64,000 nt of DNA from Actinospineispora acaciae DSM 45401 (lineage in GTDB: Bacteria > Actinomycetota > Actinomycetes > Mycobacteriales > Pseudonocardiaceae), in the NCBI RefSeq assembly GCF_000620785.1, contig NZ_JIAI01000008.1:124001-188000 (forward strand). Reading direction: 5' to 3'. Under the pieces are notes generated by a model, which was given only the letters and a program-made list of their open reading frames with translations, was not told the origin of the DNA and did not search any database. Positions 61,367 through 64,000 of the stretch are shown here, piece after piece; position 1 is the first letter of the stretch; the number at the start of each line of letters is the position of its first letter. A program made the translations under genes and the position numbers.

Positions 61367-62443
61367 GTGCCGCCAGAGCCTGCCACCACGTCCGACCCGC
61401 CCGACGAGTCGGCGGAGGAGGCGCCAAGGGGCCTGCCGGTGGACTGGGGGCTGGCCGCCCGCACCGCCACCCGCCTGATGCAGCCCGGCCCGACCGTGAG
61501 CCAGGCCGAGGCGCTGCGGATCGTGGAGCTGCTGCGGGCCGACGCGGTGACCGCGGAGGGGCACGTCCGGGAGGTCACCGGCCTGGGCGCCGGCCTGCCG
61601 CTGCTGCCAGCCGACGTGGTCGACCGCCCGAGCTGGGCATCGGCCGCCGTGGCCGGGATGGCCGCGCTGACCCGCGACGCCAAGCTGCCCGCCGTGCCCG
61701 CCACCGCCCGCAAGCTGACCTCCACCACCGCCGGGCTGCAGGCCGGCGCGGTGCTGTCCTACCTGGGCAGCAGGGTGCTCGGCCAGTACGACCCGTACGG
61801 CGGGGCGGACGGCGAGGGCCGGCTGCTGCTGGTCGCGCCGAACGTGGTGGCCGCCCAGCAGGCGCTGGACGTGCCGATGGACGACTTCGCGCTGTGGGTG
61901 TGCCTGCACGAGGCCACCCACCGGCTGCAGTTCACCGCCGTGCCCTGGCTGCGCGACTACTTCTCCGGCGAGGTGACCGGCTTCCTGTCCGCCGCCGAGA
62001 CCACCGCCGCCGGGATACTGGAGCGGCTGCCCGGGGTGATCTCCTCCGCGCGCGAGGGCAAGGGCGGCATGGGCCTGATCGAGCTGCTGCAGGGCCCCGA
62101 GCAGCGCGCCATGCTGGACCGCCTGCTGGCGCTGACCACGCTGCTGGAGGGCCACGCCGACCACGTGATGGACGCCGTGGGCCCGGCCGTCGTCCCCTCG
62201 GTGGCCACCATCCGAGGCCGGTTCACCGCGCGCCGCCGAGGCGGCGGCCTGCTGGACCGCCTGCTCCGCGCCCTGCTCGGCGTGGAGGCGAAGGTCCGCC
62301 AGTACGCGGTCGGCTCTGCCTTCACCAAACACGTAGTCGACTCCGTAGGCATGACCGGCTTCAACAAGGTCTGGACCTCCCCCGCCACCCTCCCCACCCG
62401 CGCCGAACTCACGGACCCCGACGCCTGGCTCCGCCGCGTCTGA
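61367..62443 (+). CDS. Zinc-dependent metalloprotease (DUF2342 / F420-associated family)
   Basis: This 358-aa protein has an HEATH zinc motif (His181, Glu182, His185) in CLHEATHRLQF, a downstream Glu in LEGHADHVMD near 268, and the family C terminus. It belongs to the actinobacterial zincin family represented by Rv3626c, sometimes labelled coenzyme F420 biosynthesis-associated; its substrate is unknown. GTG 61367 is used; no Shine-Dalgarno is clear and the transcript may be leaderless. It lies between dacB and tilS as in mycobacteria. Confidence 0.9.
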   Translation: MPPEPATTSDPPDESAEEAPRGLPVDWGLAARTATRLMQPGPTVSQAEALRIVELLRADAVTAEGHVREVTGLGAGLPLLPADVVDRPSWASAAVAGMAALTRDAKLPAVPATARKLTSTTAGLQAGAVLSYLGSRVLGQYDPYGGADGEGRLLLVAPNVVAAQQALDVPMDDFALWVCLHEATHRLQFTAVPWLRDYFSGEVTGFLSAAETTAAGILERLPGVISSAREGKGGMGLIELLQGPEQRAMLDRLLALTTLLEGHADHVMDAVGPAVVPSVATIRGRFTARRRGGGLLDRLLRALLGVEAKVRQYAVGSAFTKHVVDSVGMTGFNKVWTSPATLPTRAELTDPDAWLRRV

Positions 62444-62446
62444 TGT

Positions 62447-62519
62447 GCTCGCACAACCACTCCGTGCGCCGCACATGCACTGCAGCGGGTGTGTGGGGTA
62501 CGAACCGGGTGTGCGGGCG
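62447..62519 (+). repeat. Intergenic repeat B, copy B2
   Basis: The segment 62471-62519 matches B1 at 43 of 49 positions and ends directly at the tilS ATG. It fills the whole metalloprotease-tilS gap, so it probably forms the tilS leader. No Shine-Dalgarno other than its own GGG boxes is present. Confidence 0.8.
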
Positions 62520-63506
62520 ATGACGGGGGCGCCGACGGTGAGCGGGCCGCCGGGCGAGGTGGCGGAGGTGCGGCGCGCGGTGCGGGGGGCGCTGGAGGCG
62601 GCGGGGTGCGTGGCGGGGACGCCGGTGCTGGTGGCGTGCTCCGGTGGGGCGGACTCGATGGCGCTCGCCGAGGCGGCCGCGCACCTGGGTCGCATCTGGC
62701 CGGCCAGGGCCGCCGTGGTGGACCACGGCCTGCAGGACGGCTCCGCCGAGCGCGCCGAGGCCACGGCCGCGCGCCTGGCCGGGATGGGCGTCGAGGCCGA
62801 GGTGCTGACCGTCGACGTGAGCGGACCCGGCGGGATGGAGGCGGCGGCCAGGCGCGCGAGGTATGCCGCGCTGCGGGCCGCCCGGCCGACCGAGGACAGC
62901 CCGGTGCTGCTCGGGCACACCCTGGACGACCAGGCGGAGACCGTGCTGCTCGGGCTCGGGCGGGGCTCCGGCGCGCGCTCGCTGGCCGGCATGAGCCCGT
63001 ACCAACCACCGTGGCTGCGCCCGCTGCTGGCGATCAGGCGCCGGACCACCCGGGCGGCGTGCGCGGCGGCCGGCATCGAGGTGTGGGACGACCCGCACAA
63101 CGTCGACCCACGGTTCACCCGGGTCCGGCTGCGCACCGAGGCGTTGCCGCTGCTGGAGGAGGTGCTGGCCGGCGGGGTGGCGGAGGCGCTGGCGCGCACG
63201 GCGGAGCAGCTGCGCGAGGACGGCACCGCGCTCGACGAATGGGCCGCGCAGGCCCGGGCCGAGTCGACGACGGACACAGGGCTCGACGCCAAGGCGCTGG
63301 CCGGTTGTCCGGCGGCGGTGCGGCGGCGGGTGCTGCGCGGCTGGTTGCTCGATGCCGGCGTGCCCGAGCTGACCGACCCGCAGCTGCGGCGCGCCGACGC
63401 GTTGCTCGACCGCTGGCGCGGACAAGGGGGGATCTCACTGCCCGGCGGCTTGGTGCTGCACCGCCGGCATGGGAGGCTCATGCTCGAAGACCGGCTGCGT
63501 GATTAG
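62520..63506 (+). CDS. tilS: tRNA(Ile)-lysidine synthetase
   Basis: This 328-aa enzyme modifies the wobble C of tRNA-Ile(CAU) to lysidine using ATP and lysine. The PP-loop SGGADS is at residues 41-46, with GHTLDDQAETVLLGLGRG near 142-159. It has the short C-terminal region usual for actinobacterial TilS. The ATG at 62520 directly follows repeat B2; GTG 62511 is an alternative inside the repeat. hpt follows by 39 nt. Confidence 0.94.
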   Translation: MTGAPTVSGPPGEVAEVRRAVRGALEAAGCVAGTPVLVACSGGADSMALAEAAAHLGRIWPARAAVVDHGLQDGSAERAEATAARLAGMGVEAEVLTVDVSGPGGMEAAARRARYAALRAARPTEDSPVLLGHTLDDQAETVLLGLGRGSGARSLAGMSPYQPPWLRPLLAIRRRTTRAACAAAGIEVWDDPHNVDPRFTRVRLRTEALPLLEEVLAGGVAEALARTAEQLREDGTALDEWAAQARAESTTDTGLDAKALAGCPAAVRRRVLRGWLLDAGVPELTDPQLRRADALLDRWRGQGGISLPGGLVLHRRHGRLMLEDRLRD

Positions 63507-63545
63507 GTATACCGGCGGGCGTAAGGCATAAGGAGGCCCTGAGCC

Positions 63546-64000
63546 TTGTACGACGGCGACGTCGCTTCCGTTCTGGTCACCGAGGAGCAGATCAGGGACA
63601 AGGTCACCGAGCTGGCCAAGCAGCTGGCCCAGGACTACGTCGAGCGCTGCCCCGGCACCGGCCGAGCCACCGACCTGCTGCTGGTCGGCGTGCTCAAGGG
63701 CGCCGTGATGTTCATGACCGACCTGGCCAGGGCGCTGCCGCTGCCGGTGCAGCTGGAGTTCATGGCGGTCAGCTCGTACGGCTCGGCCACCTCCTCGTCC
63801 GGGGTGGTGCGCATCCTCAAGGACCTGGACCGCGACATCGCCGGCCGGCACGTGCTGATCGTCGAGGACATCATCGACTCCGGCCGCACGCTGTCCTGGC
63901 TGTTGAAGAACCTGGAGGCGCGCGGGCCGGCGTCGCTGGAGGTCTGCACGCTGCTGCGCAAGCCGGACGCGGTCAAGGTGGACGTGTCGGTGCGCTACGT
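63546..64000 (+). CDS. hpt: Hypoxanthine-guanine phosphoribosyltransferase (partial)
   Basis: The first 151 codons of a purine-salvage enzyme are present; the gene runs off the window end. YGSATSSSGVVRILKDLDRD is seen near residues 79-98 and the PRPP motif VLIVEDIIDSGRTL near 106-119. No ATG or GTG is suitably placed: TTG 63546 has AGGAGG (63531-63536) 9 nt upstream. The tilS-hpt order is widely conserved. Confidence 0.94.
   Translation, partial: MYDGDVASVLVTEEQIRDKVTELAKQLAQDYVERCPGTGRATDLLLVGVLKGAVMFMTDLARALPLPVQLEFMAVSSYGSATSSSGVVRILKDLDRDIAGRHVLIVEDIIDSGRTLSWLLKNLEARGPASLEVCTLLRKPDAVKVDVSVRY

Overview
The window is high-GC (roughly 70-73%), densely packed actinobacterial chromosome. Gene content and order point to a Pseudonocardiales-type organism (Amycolatopsis/Saccharopolyspora relatives); this is an inference from recognised proteins, not a database result. 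I see no rRNA, tRNA, CRISPR array, transposase, integrase or phage gene.

Three core blocks match the gene neighbourhoods of Mycobacterium tuberculosis from memory. Block 1 (7.6-16.5 kb): groEL2, moeA, psd, pssA, LytR_C protein, DUF3263 protein, def (compare Rv0440 to Rv0429c). Block 2 (19.7-27.9 kb): Rv0383c-like membrane protein, pyrE, trmH-like methyltransferase, two DedA proteins, ECF sigma factor, class II aldolase fba, DUF3151 (compare Rv0383c to Rv0360c). Block 3 (59.1-64 kb): ppa, dacB, zinc metalloprotease, tilS, hpt (compare Rv3628 to Rv3624c). Accessory genes lie between the blocks.

Region by region. 0-7.4 kb: XPB-type helicase, a permease, an SDR/alpha-beta hydrolase pair, a PspC protein, a TIGR03086 protein divergent from its likely WYL regulator, and a small membrane protein. 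7.5-9.9 kb: groEL2 with two CIRCE operators, then a cold-shock protein. 9.9-16.5 kb: moeA, a structured and probably transcribed gap ending in an intrinsic terminator, phospholipid synthesis (psd-pssA), an LtrA/LytR_C/DUF3263 operon, and peptide deformylase. 16.6-19.7 kb: an HtrA-like protease beside a tightly coupled module of YbaB-like, small secretion-target, large WXG-like and membrane proteins. 19.7-28 kb: block 2, interrupted by an alcohol dehydrogenase gene bracketed by inverted copies of an intergenic repeat. 28-33.4 kb: a FemAB-type enzyme, an MFS carrier, an S9 peptidase and a membrane protein. 33.5-46 kb: lipid and redox genes: enoyl-CoA hydratase, TetR regulators, an MpaB-type protein, acyl-CoA synthetase, SBP56, an Fe/Mn superoxide dismutase with a Nur-type operator, a GlxA-type regulator, an isochorismatase-like enzyme and an orphan CoxL-type subunit. 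46-59 kb: EspG-like protein, MaoC hydratase and thiolase, more crotonases, cupin, VOC and FAD enzymes, an XRE protein with an unrecognised C-terminal region, acyl-CoA dehydrogenase, and a MarR/DHA2 exporter pair. 59-64 kb: block 3, with hpt running off the end.

The most unusual signals are non-coding. There is a seven-copy dispersed repeat made of two GAGTCG cores exactly 22 nt apart, confined to gene 3' flanks. There is a second, two-copy repeat of about 73 nt. There are three 20-22 bp perfect hairpins with CTAT-containing loops in intergenic terminator positions. Several clear operators occur: CIRCE x2, a WYL palindrome, a Nur box and twin TetR sites. One methyltransferase gene appears to start at CTG.
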